The notes under the pieces: generated by a model
What the model saw: only the letters and a program-made list of their open reading frames with translations
Told to the model about the DNA's origin: nothing
The model's database searches: none
Assembly: GCF_000149955.1 (NCBI RefSeq)
Contig: NC_030986.1
Location: 2,363,886-2,427,885, forward strand
DNA length: 64,000 nucleotides
From: Fusarium oxysporum f. sp. lycopersici 4287
Lineage: Eukaryota > Ascomycota > Sordariomycetes > Hypocreales > Nectriaceae
Reading direction: 5' to 3'
Part shown: positions 23,201 through 32,706 of the stretch, piece by piece
Numbering within the stretch: position 1 is the first letter of the stretch
Layout of the letters: every line of letters begins with the position of its first letter
Translations under genes and position numbers: made by a program

Positions 23201-23852
23201 TACTAAGCAGGACGCTATGTTTACCAAGACTGACATGCAAAGCCGCTTGTTCAACGCTGCAGTAGCGACATCGCAATTTGAGCTCGCACACACAACATTG
23301 GTCTCGATTAAGGACCAAGCCATGAAGATCTCAAACCTGCGCAAGTTGATCGACAGAATGTGTGCGACTTATCACAACAATGAGCTCGTTGCTCTCCCTT
23401 TCCCCGGTCTCCAACAGGAGGTTGACGATATCCTGGCACAGAAGACAAAAGCATCATTGGATGTTATAGAAGGATTCCCCTACCACCAGGTCCTCTACTC
23501 ATGGCGTATTAAGCACAATAACTACCGTGGTGCCGCGTCGGTTGTATTAGACCGAATCCACAAGCTGCAAAGCGCCGGAGAGGGAGATGAGGCTACGGGA
23601 GAAGATATCCTCGATACACCAGTGACAAGGCAATACCTCCTGCTCATCAATGCTCTCAGCTGTGTGGAACCCAAGCAGGCTTGGATTTATGATGAGTCCT
23701 CGGCTGGCTTTGGACAGAAAGATGCAGGAAAGCGCAAGGTGGTGTCATTGGCGGATATTCGCAAACAGTATCAGGATGAGCTGGACCGAATCGCAGCGAT
23801 TCACAACAACCAATTTGGCTTCGAGGCGGACGACGTTATGGAAATTGCATGA
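20262..23852 (+). CDS. NUP120: Nucleoporin NUP120 / NUP160 family, Y-complex scaffold
   Basis: Structural subunit of the Nup84 (Y) complex of the nuclear pore. Exons 20262-20895, 20949-22976 and 23026-23852 give 1162 aa; introns are 53 and 49 nt and join as AHE/PSSLVWK and IGM/SAGNAGSD. The N-terminal half reads as a beta-propeller (SFLWRVLEDGTLLSIRAVDV, FGMDDSLFAITVCLDHRMRI, WNINDGQILYTGD). The rest is alpha-helical, ending with YHQVLYSWRIKHNNYRGAASV and a conserved-looking QYQDELDRIAAIHNNQFGF tail. Length and order of beta-propeller then helical domain fit Nup120/Nup160. Convergent with VPS26, 268 bp between stop codons. The call is based on recognised family segments, slightly less certain than the enzymes here. 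Confidence 0.85.
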
Positions 23853-24120
23853 ATGCAGAAATAGGACAGGTCACTTTATGTAGACTAGAGGTGTATTGTT
23901 TCAAAACTTGGACGGGCGAAATATCTAGGACATATTATCGGGACTGTTTACGGTGTATGTATTAATTTGATTTGCAGAGGAAACAGAAACTACAAATCTT
24001 CCATCATCTTGCTCTTCCAGCCTTGAAACCCGAAACGCCAGGACCCGATGCTTAAAGGACGCGCATGAAGTTGACAGTGTATGTACATCAGACCAACAGC
24101 CAGGCTCTTCTAATTTATCT

Positions 24121-25228
24121 TTATGCCTGTGCAGCAGCCAACTTGTTCTCTGGGGGCGCAGGTAGTGAGGAGGTACCGGCATTTAGGACAGGTGCGGCGT
24201 CAGGAGCTTGGCGGTAAAGAATAATCTCAGATTGCTTGAAGTATCGTCGAGCATCTGTGAACGTTGTTAGTTGAGTGGTTGAGACATGAGATTGGGTGGG
24301 GGCTTGGCTGACCTTCGTCGATGAGAACTAAGCTGAGATAGTAACGCGTGGAGAACTTCTTGTTGACGTCGCGGAATGTAGGTGTTAGATCAAAACCGCC
24401 GAGGAATAGTCGAATAGGAATTGTCTCTCCTCGCGATGGGGAACCGTCCATGATCTCAAAGCGCACCAAGGTTTCACTTTCATTATACTGGTTGGGAGCA
24501 GCGCCCGTCGTCTCTCTTCTGATGATAGACAGCTCCATGTGCTTGATCTTTAGGCGCACAAGCAAGAAGTAGATGCGCCCAACAATGACATCCTTGAGAT
24601 GGTATTTGCTCTTGCTGTACTCGAACTCAATGTGTAGACAATCCTCGATACCAACATCCATCTTAATGCTGCTGTTCATCTCAGGGGGGATGCGATAGCT
24701 GTAGACCCAGATATCCTTTTCCCGGATGACATCGGCCATGCGGCGTGAAACGGTGACGCGGACGAAGTAGCGCAGCTTAACGTTGATGCCATTGTATGAT
24801 TCGTACTGCTTCTCGACGTTCTTGAAGTTGAAGTCGAATGTTTGTGGGTGCTGAAGCTCGCCAGGCGCAGCGAGTTCCTGGTTGAGGGAGAGAAATTCGT
24901 AGTGGTTGCCGCGATCGAAGAACATTTCTTTGCGACAAGTCAGTAACTGAAGCAGCTTGCCAAGCGTGTGAAAGCGTTAGGGAGGCATTGCGATGTATAG
25001 GGGTCGCGAACCTATCGTGCCGATGAACTGGACCTTGATGCCAGTATGCTCGAGCCTCTTGCCATCCTTTGGACGAACAGTGACAGCGCCCTTGACAGAC
25101 TCGCCATCCATAAAGAGAGGCGCCTTCTCGCGACGGTTCTTGTCGAGCTTGACATCGACCATAGAACGCTCATCTGTATCATCGAGGACAACGTCGATAT
25201 CGACGGGAGTCGCGAAGAAGTACGACAT
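24121..25228 (-). CDS. VPS26: Retromer subunit VPS26
   Basis: Arrestin-fold subunit of the retromer coat, which returns sorting receptors from endosomes to the Golgi. Exons on the minus strand are 25228-25012, 24927-24313 and 24254-24121, giving 321 aa. The start ATG is 25228 (MSYFFATPVDIDVVLDD). Intron 1 (25011-24928, 84 nt) has the unusual donor GTTCGC and joins FIGTI/EMFFDRGNHYEFLSL. Intron 2 (24312-24255, 58 nt) has a normal GTCAGC donor and CTAAC branch and joins VLIDE/DARRYFKQSEIILYR. Conserved arrestin-like strands include YNGINVKLRYFVRVTVSRR and GIEDCLHIEFEY. The short Pro/Ala-rich tail PAPPENKLAAAQA is typical of fungal homologues. Divergent from RPL9. High confidence. Confidence 0.95.
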
Positions 25229-25789
25229 GGCGGACAATTGTGTATGTTATCTGCCTCTTGCCCCTAGTGTCTTGTTGATAAGTGAGATGAGGCTATGGCG
25301 CAAGCTTTATGATAGTGGGATGGCTGGGCTGAGCTGGACCGAGCTGTTGAGGAGAGTCGGCGCTGACGTCGGCCGGGGAGACAGGGGACCGATGAAGACC
25401 CACCGAGCTTGCCGCCGTTACCTTAACGAGGCCGAACGAGTTGATAAGATATGAATGGGATCAGAATTCAAACATGAATATGGACAAGAAAAGAACAAAT
25501 ACATTATTCAGACTGAGAATTATTACTTTTCTTACAGTGCTAGCATATTTTCCTACCATAATTACCGATATTCTGCTTATAGAACTGTTGTTCTTCAAAG
25601 AGTCCAATTGCCAATAGATCTAATTGGCTCACAGCTTCCATCGTGCAGACTGATCACGTGCATTCCCCACCAGAATTGCTCACGTGGAAAGAGAAAGCCC
25701 TACGCACTTCCAGTGTTCTTTCCCGCACAAGAACTCAGAATTGTTTCGCCTGTATCCCTCAACACCGATATCAACTCACAGCCGGCAGG
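25229..25789. promoter_or_regulatory. Divergent promoter VPS26 / RPL9
   Basis: 561 bp between two start codons that point apart. The RPL9 half contains two CACGTG boxes (listed separately), with AAGCCCTA just after them and a CA-rich leader up to the RPL9 start. The VPS26 half contains no motif I can name. Confidence 0.55.
25655..25686 (+). promoter_or_regulatory. Paired CACGTG boxes upstream of RPL9
   Basis: CACGTG occurs at 25655-25660 and again at 25681-25686, 26 bp apart start to start, 104-135 bp before the RPL9 start codon. AAGCCCTA follows within 20 bp. In Candida albicans, ribosomal protein genes are controlled by the CACGTG-binding factor Cbf1 together with Tbf1; the same logic here is inference. 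Confidence 0.5.
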
Positions 25790-26661
25790 ATGAAGTACAT
25801 TCATTCCCAGGAGCTCCTTGAGATCCCCGAGGGGGGTATGTTGCGCCCTATTTCATTTTCAAGTCTGATTTCCTCGCCGTCGCTCGAATAATTTGGTATC
25901 GGTCCCTTCGAAAAATTGCCAGAGTTATTCGCAAATGGAGGCTGCACAAGAACACCAACAATAAACTGCGCTCACAATGGAAACTCTGGCAATTTCCGAG
26001 GGGATTATCCACGAGCGTCGAAACGAGAATCTCCAACTCACAAGACGGAAAAGCTGACTCGTTTTCTCTATAGTCAAGGTCAGCATTAAGTCGCGAATTG
26101 TCACCGTTGAGGGTCCCCGCGGCAAGCTGGTCAAGGATCTCAGCCACCTGGCTGTCAACTTCACCGTCCCCAAGAAGAACCAGATCTCCATCGAGATTCA
26201 CACGGTGTCCGCAAGAATGTCGCTACCCTCCGAACTGTACGAACCCTCATCAACAACCTGATCATTGGTGTCACCAAGGGCTTCAAGTACAAGATGCGAT
26301 ACGTCTACGCCCATTTCCCCATCAACGTCAACGTCTCCAAGAACGCCGAGACCGACCTGTACGAGGTTGAGATCCGAAACTTCATCGGCGAGAAGCTCGT
26401 TCGCCGAATTGTCATGCAGCCTGGTGTCGATGTTGAGGCTTCCACCACCCAGAAGGATGAGCTCGTCCTCTCTGGTAACTCTCTGGAGAACGTGTCGCAA
26501 AGTGCCGCCGATATCCAGCAGATCTGCCGGGTGCGAAACAAGGATATCCGAAAGGTAGGACATAGCATCACACCGTCTCTTTTTCCGACTCTTACTAATT
26601 GCCCTAGTTCCTTGACGGTCTGTACGTCTCCGAGAAGGGCAACATTGTCCAGGACGAATAA
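25790..26661 (+). CDS. RPL9: 60S ribosomal protein L9 (uL6), frameshifted in this sequence
   Basis: Large-subunit ribosomal protein uL6. Exon 1 is 25790-25835 ([15 protein letters not shown]), intron 1 is 25836-26073 (238 nt, GTATGT donor), exon 2 is 26074-26554, intron 2 is 26555-26607 (53 nt, CTAAT branch), exon 3 is 26608-26661 ending NIVQDE. The frame reads [20 protein letters not shown] correctly to ISIEIH, then one base is missing at about 26201: the expected His-Gly-Val-Arg-Lys-Asn continuation is found only in the next frame, from [20 protein letters not shown] onward. The exon total is 581 nt, one short of 194 codons. L9 is essential and the remainder is intact, so this is most likely a sequencing or assembly deletion and not a dead gene. 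The long first intron holds a strong inverted repeat. No other copy is visible here. Confidence 0.93.
25904..26003 (+). other. Stem-loop in the first intron of RPL9
   Basis: A perfect 14-bp inverted repeat pairs 25913-25926 (AAATTGCCAGAGTT) with 25982-25995 (AACTCTGGCAATTT), leaving a 55-nt loop. Below it, after a small internal loop (GAA opposite CC), 25904-25909 CCCTTC pairs with 25998-26003 GAGGGG including one G-U. The whole hairpin spans 100 nt inside the 238-nt intron. It may be a splicing or autoregulatory fold or a small RNA; I see no clear C/D or H/ACA snoRNA boxes. Confidence 0.6.
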
Positions 26662-27589
26662 GCGCGGGTACGGACACGGATCTTGTTTCTTTTGCGTTTC
26701 TGGGTCTCAGGAGTGGCGAAGGTTCATCGTTGCATGTCATGTAGCAAAAAAAGGGCTACAAAACAAATTTCAAAAAGCAAAGAGATGATGACTCTGGTGC
26801 CGACAAACACTTGAATCTCGCCAACGAATCGAATCGCATCTGTTCATTCGTGTATGTGACCATTTTAGGAGCAAAAAAGGGCCGGCTTTTAGACGAGGGT
26901 TCGTTTCGGGGGTTTTGCGATAAGAAAAAAAAAGGCGTTTAATCATTTTCCAATGCGCACACTATCTGTGCCTGGGAACTCCCACAACGTTTTTGTCTAT
27001 CGTGAAGTCGGTCCTGCAAGATCTATTCTACCCAATTTGATCAATGGTAAAATGAGTCAATGCATCATGATTCCAGAACTTTAGTCCACGCACATCCATG
27101 GCTGTCGTTGATTGAGGAGGCGATTATGATCAAAAGTTGCATGTGAAAAAAATGAGGCTCGCATTTACATTAAGACGTGCCTCGTCAGTATATTCATCTT
27201 TTATCAAACTCGTAATTTTTCTTCTTGACTTTCATTGTGAGTCATTTCATCTAGTCTTCCTTTCAATTCCTTTCGTGACGTGATCTCTTGAGTAACAAAA
27301 AGCAGCAGCATTAACCATCCATGAATGCGTGGGTAAAATAACAACATCAATGATGAAATGGGGTGAATGGGGGGGGGTAATGAAAACCAGAGGCCGCAAA
27401 AATAACAACATAATACCATAATATGTGAACAACCATGAACGCCAGTAGCCTTGATGTGTGAAGCGACAAGTCGAACGTGTACAATGTGGGCTCGAATCCT
27501 TATGTCAAATGCAGAGACATGTACAGGATGGGGAGTATATATGTGTGACGAATGGGGATAAAAACTTGAGGAGCGGGGATTCAAAGGCT
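26662..27589. other. Convergent intergenic region RPL9 / Cys-rich membrane gene
   Basis: 928 bp between two stop codons facing each other, so mainly 3' untranslated regions and terminators. It has poly-A and a nine-G run near 27370. Short frames here lack support. No RNA gene recognised. Confidence 0.5.
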
Positions 27590-28835
27590 TCATCGCCTGC
27601 TGTCGCGGGAGTAGTACGACCTCGCTCGGCTGTCTCTTGTGCGACGAGTGCGGTTCGTTCGTCCACCTGAGCTTGAGCTGCCTGCTGTGACTGTTAGTAT
27701 GACAAAGTGATGAGATGGGTTGTCAGCGAGACTTACTGGGACTGGTGTAGTCACTGTATGAGTAATAAGAGTCGCTATACCGCGATCGTGATGATCCTCG
27801 AGATGAGCGCGCGGGCTTGGTGCTCGCAGGTCGCTTATCCTTCTTGAGATTGAGGAGAGCAAGAAGCGTGGCCGCCAGACCAGCAATACCGAGCCACTTC
27901 TTGCCATCCGACTTCTTCTCACGACGATCGCCGGCCGAAGACGGGGAACCACGACCCATGCCGAACCAGCCCTTGTGTCGAGGACGACGGGAGTGGGCCG
28001 AGGCCGAAGGAGGTGGTCGGCTGCCGTGGCGAGAGTATCGCTCCTCGTAGACATCGACGCGCTCGCTCTTCTCTTTGTCCTTCTTGCCAAAGAGGGCAAC
28101 CCAGAGACCACGGGCAATACAGCAGAAGCACAGAAGAAGGAGAAGCGCAACACCAGCGATGACACCGATGACGATACCGGCAATGGCACCGGCACTCAGG
28201 CCTCCACCGCCAGTTCCGGTCTCGCCAGCTGCGGCGCCCTCGCTAGTCTCGGTGGCCGTTGCAGAAGCCTCGGATTCAGTCTCAGTTGCAGTCTCGGACT
28301 CAGTGGGCGCGCCGCTGTTGGTGATAGTGGTGGTACCAGTGACTCGATAAGGAGCCGAGTATTGGGTGGTGATCTTTCCATCAGTGGTAATAACAACAGC
28401 GGTGGGCTCCTCGTAACCAGGCTTTGCAGAACATTGACCCATGAACGCGCAAGTCTGCCAACCAGCGCAGCAGATCTCACCGCATGCTTCTTGCTCATCG
28501 TTCTTGGGCACACAGTCAACGCCCTTTGTGGGCTCCGGAGCAGGCTCCCAGCGGGTCATGATTGTGCTGGTATAAGTTCTGGTCTCCGTCCAGGTAGTAG
28601 TATAATCGCCGACCCAGCCTCCCTTTGCAGCGACACAGTTTGCGACTCCATTTGATGTTTGGCAGGTCTCGCCAGAGCCGCAGCAGTATTGATTATCGGA
28701 GCCACAGGGTGAGTCGCATCCTCGGTGCATGAGATATGAGTAACCGCGATCATGAAGACCATCTCTGGGGAGCGGCTTGGCAGAGCAGAGAGCTGCCGCG
28801 GCGAGGAGCAGCAGCGGCCTCGTCACGGAGCGCAT
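27590..28835 (-). CDS. Cys-rich, single-pass secreted/membrane protein with Arg/Ser-rich cytoplasmic tail
   Basis: Function not recognised. Exons 28835-27737 and 27684-27590 (intron 52 nt) give 397 aa. The start ATG at 28835 heads a signal peptide (RPLLLLAAAALCSA, cleavage near 19). The ectodomain has two cysteine clusters, CDSPCGSDNQYCCGSGETC and CGEICCAGWQTCAFMGQC, then a Thr/Ser/Glu-rich, probably O-glycosylated stalk. A transmembrane segment follows at about 213-241 (AGAIAGIVIGVIAGVALLLL), ending in CFCC. The cytoplasmic tail is basic and Ser-rich with a second hydrophobic stretch at 314-330 (WLGIAGLAATLLALLNL) flanked by lysines, and ends in RSYYSRDSRR. The layout recalls fungal cell-wall sensors and Cys-rich surface proteins, but I cannot name a family. 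The intron join (SP/T/GSSSSGG) is in frame and keeps the Arg/Ser tail. Confidence 0.8.
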
Positions 28836-30400
28836 TGTAGCGATTTTTCTGGTTGTGATCGTCACTTTTTTATTTCAAAGGTTGGTTATTGGCGGAAAGC
28901 CGAGGTCGGAATGATATTGTTTGAGGCCAATTCCAATCAGAGCTTGTGCTAGTTTCGAATTGAGATGAGTGCACAAGGTGAGGAATTTGATCTGGGTAAA
29001 AACCGAGACTGGTTGCGAGATTTATCTGAGTCCCTTGTGAAACAGCTCAGCTCAGCTTAGCTTCTGGAATGCGGGAGAAGCGGCTGCGTTGTCGCGGGGA
29101 AGTATTGTTGGTGCCCGAGATGGAACTGGAGGTGAGTGAAGGTCGCTGTGAGATGCGAGTGAGTGAGAGGCTAAGTAAGGTTTGGTGGTGAAGTTTCCAG
29201 GAAAAAGAAAACTTCCGAGAGTTAGTAAGAGGTCAATTACAAGCAGGAAAAAAAAGAGACGAGAAACGGCAACGTTGAATTCTGGGCGCTGCACCAAGAG
29301 TTTTAAGCGGCTGGTGGTGGGCTGCAACGAAAGGCTTCCTCTTGAGTCCCAACCTCCCACTTACAACTATAGTCTATACCAGCCTCTCTGATTTACCTAG
29401 AAGGGCACTTTGACACACGCACGCGCTCATCCGAAATAAGGGGACCTGGTCCACACGCCAACAAATCAGTCTCTTTAACTCGATGCAACGTTTTAAGGGG
29501 GAACACTCAGTCCTCTTTTTCTTGTGAACTCTCGATCTCTCGTCTTGTCGGTGAGGATGGATGGATGACTTGAGACTTGGAATACGAGGCACGTCAATGG
29601 TGGGGTGCCAGCTCATGATACCCCCAGCTACTACGCCTGTGCTTGCTCACTGGACAACTATCGATAGCTGGAGCCCTGGAGCAGTGATCACCCCCTGTAG
29701 GCCCGTGTCTGCGGCCCTGGAGCTAGGCCTCGTACAGCGGGTAAATGTCATCACCACTTACACGCCTGGGGCACCCCGGAATAGCAGATCACGTATCATG
29801 AGAGTGAAAGCCGTTTGCGTGCTGCATATTTTAATTAAACTGTCAGGGGCAATCGCAACGTCCTTGCAAGCCGAGACCTGTGTTTGGCTCTTCCCATTGG
29901 CGGTGTTGGAAGGAGTTGAGCCATTAGACAGGGAAACGAAACTCGGAGGCTGGGAGGGCATTTTTCAGGGATTAATTCCAGGTCGGTCTGGGCTTTTGAC
30001 TCAATCGTGTCGTCAGCTTGGCAGAGGAGAAGAGGATGGCAGAACACGCCACAGCCACAAGCCACAAGCCAGGTCAAGCCACACTTTATCAACAGCCACA
30101 TTTGTCTGGCGAACTCTTAACGTGTGGCGCTAATTGTGGCAGCTGTGGCTACCCAAGCTCCAACCAAGTCCAAGGTTCCGTTAGGTGCACCAAGCTTGAC
30201 CTGTGACGCTCCACGCGGTTCAAGATCAAGTTGGTTGCATCACCAGCGACTTCAAACTTCATATTACCAGCTTCTCCATCCTCCTCCATCTCCATCTCCG
30301 CTCTACTTCCTCCGATCTCGTCACCTAGATATATCCTTTGGCTCATCCCACAAATAGCCGCTCGCTGCTAGCAGCCGCGACGCTTTAATCATAGCTAATC
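28836..30400. promoter_or_regulatory. Divergent intergenic region, Cys-rich membrane gene and VMA13
   Basis: 1.56 kb holding both promoters. Several frames of 60-190 codons are present, including 29561-30133 on +, but none shows a domain, so I leave them out. The VMA13 side (30,230-30,400) is a C/T-rich leader. Nothing else recognised. Confidence 0.45.
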
Positions 30401-32025
30401 ATGTCCCTCGACCCGCCAACGTACCTGGCCTCTCTCCAGAGCAACATCCGTCAGCGACCCATTCCCTGGGACGGTGCTGTCAGGGCCGGCACCCTCACCG
30501 AGGAGCAATATGCAAAGATTCGAGCTGTAGATAAGGCGAAGAAGCCTGAGCAAAGAAAGGAGATTGTGTCAGGGGATATTGATGGATATCGCGTCTTGTT
30601 TGTTGGCGATGATGGAAAGACGAGTGTTCTCGAGACGGCGGGAAAGCATGCGAATGTGATCCAGTACATCCTGGTCTTGCTTGGCGACCTTCTCGAGGGT
30701 AAGAGCGTCCCTTTTATCTTTATGCGACACTGGGAAGTGGCATTGAGTAGTCCATGTCTATCTACTAATAGAGCGACTTCCGTCATAATCTCCAATCACC
30801 AATGCTAACATAACATTCTTTCAGCTGTTCCATCTCTAGCCAAGGCCCTCTTCAAGACAAAGGAGCCTTATCGACATTTTTTGCCTCTGCTTAACTCGAC
30901 TAATGCCGAGGATCCTATTCCATTGCTTACTGCACATGCTCTTACGACACTCATGGCTCTTGCTCGAGACGAGTCCCGATCTACCCTCCAGGCTCTGCCT
31001 GTGATTCTCACCTATCTCTCCGGCTTGGCCAAGAGTAACGATGCCGGCCTACAAGATATCGCTGTACAGGAGTATTCGTCTCTGCTCTTTGGGCATGTCG
31101 CAAGAGAGCAGTTCTGGAACCAGCGAAGCGAGACGATTGCCCCCCTGATCAAGATTCTTCAAACTGCAGCTGGTATCGGAAATGGAGGCAGCTCATCTGC
31201 TAGTCTCTGGAGCGGCAACACCGGTACCGGATCTACTGGCTTTGGGGGTTCTCTGGGTGGAGGGGTTGGTCTCCAGCTTCTCTACCATGCTCTCCTTGTT
31301 ATCTGGCAGATAAGTTTTGAGGCTGAGGAGATTGGTGATGAACTCAACGAGTAAGTGAATTTACATGGGAGAGAGACAAAACCGGACTACAACTAATACT
31401 GGACCGCAGCGAGTACGATATTGTCCTTCTTTACACTCACCTTCTACGATTATCACCCAAGGAAAAGACAACTCGATTGATCCTTTCTACACTCTACAAC
31501 CTTCTTGAGAAAAACCAGAAATCACTTCTACCCACCGCAGTTCTTGCTCGCCTTCCCGCTCTTCTCGAGAACATCAGTGGTCGCCATCTGACTGATCCTG
31601 ACTTGTTGGAGGATCTTTCAAAGCTCAAGGAAATGCTGGAAGAGTATACCAAGACCAAGACCACATTCGACGAGTATGTTGCTGAGGTGCAGTCTGGTCA
31701 CCTTCGATGGTCGCCCCCTCACCGAAACACAGTCTTCTGGGCTGAGAATGCCCGCAAGATCCTCGAGTTTGAGAACGGAGAGATTCCTCGGAAGCTGGCC
31801 GAGATCATGCGACAACCCTGGGATAACGACAAGCAAGTGCTTGCCATTGCCTGCAACGACGTTGGATGTCTGGTGAAGGAGGTTCCCGAGAAGAGATATC
31901 AACTAGAGAAGGTTGGTCTCAAGAGAAGGATCATGGAACTCATGCAGTCAGATGACGAAAACGTGCGATGGGAGAGTCTCCGAGCTCTCGGAGGTTGGTT
32001 GAAGTACAGTTTTGAGCAACAGTGA
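30401..32025 (+). CDS. VMA13: V-type H+-ATPase subunit H
   Basis: Regulatory subunit of the V1 sector of the vacuolar proton pump; couples V1 to V0 and suppresses ATPase activity of free V1. Exons 30401-30698, 30825-31350 and 31410-32025 give 479 aa, matching the yeast length. Introns are 126 and 59 nt. The protein is an alpha-helical HEAT/armadillo solenoid: N-terminal domain with IRQRPIPWDGAVRAGTLTEEQ and LLTAHALTTLMALAR, a Gly/Ser-rich loop at about 216-247, then the C-terminal domain with SGHLRWSPPHRNTVFWAENA, ACNDVGCLVKEVPEKR and VRWESLRALGGWLKYSFEQQ. The last segments are signature subunit-H sequence. The first intron contains a second CTACTAATAG that could act as an alternative acceptor 53 nt before the main one. 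Confidence 0.96.
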
Positions 32026-32706
32026 ACTGTCAGAGATCAGTCCTAGAGAAGTGTAGTATCTGCTGGAGTGCCTTGTTTATTACGCGGGCGTCTTGATGTC
32101 GTCAGTTCTGGCAGGTCCGAGTTCGCAAAGCTTAGAGAATCACAGTAGACGAGCTGAGCTGAGGAGCGGGGACAAGAGAAAGCATCAGCTTGTAATGGCA
32201 TACTTTTTAGTTATTGGTAGTTTGAGCATCGCCTCGACTACGATTGTGCGTGAGAATGAAGTGTTAAACAATTAGATCCTATCCCATGAATTATGTCTCA
32301 CGCGGCCTTATAAATTATTTATTCTTATCAGCATTTGCCGCGCTTCTCTTCCTTCTATACCTCTTGCTTCGGCCCTCGGAGGGCGCTCCGGGGACTGCGG
32401 GGTCCGGGGTCGGTTTTCGGAGGCAGAGACCGTGGAGAAGCGAATTAGAAACGACGATTTTGATTGTGACTCGGTGAAGTTCAGACTCAGTGACTTCAGA
32501 CTCGGTGACAACCCCACCAGCGCCAATTGTCAAATTGGGTGACTTGTGACTTGCATGATATGTACTGTACATGCCATGTACCAGTCTTAAGCGCCCCCTC
32601 GGCTTCTTATCTTCTTATACAAACTCTTTTCCTCTTTATTAATCTTCTTTGTTTCTGGTCAATTGACTCTCCTCAATTACTCCTAATATCGCCAATTGAT
32701 TCCATC
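32026..32706. promoter_or_regulatory. Intergenic region and GCV1 promoter
   Basis: 681 bp. A GC-rich patch around 32,370-32,425 contains repeated CCGGGG/CGGGGTC blocks. Just downstream is a short direct repeat (listed separately). A C/T-rich leader runs from about 32,590 to the start codon of the glycine-cleavage gene. The reading frame of GCV1 stays open upstream for about 60 codons, but without an ATG. Confidence 0.5.
32480..32509 (+). repeat. Two tandem 15-bp repeats upstream of GCV1
   Basis: TTCAGACTCAGTGAC is followed directly by TTCAGACTCGGTGAC, one base different. A partial third copy (TGACTCGGTGA) lies just before at 32467. TGACTC, the core of Gcn4/CPC1-type sites, occurs in that partial copy. 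The repeats lie about 200 bp before the start codon, a plausible regulatory position. Confidence 0.6.

Noticed and set aside
29561..30133. 190-codon frame upstream of VMA13
   Set aside because: No domain; falls in a divergent promoter region.
32527..32706. Upstream extension of the GCV1 frame
   Set aside because: Open without an ATG; the ATG at 32707 starts a proper mitochondrial presequence.
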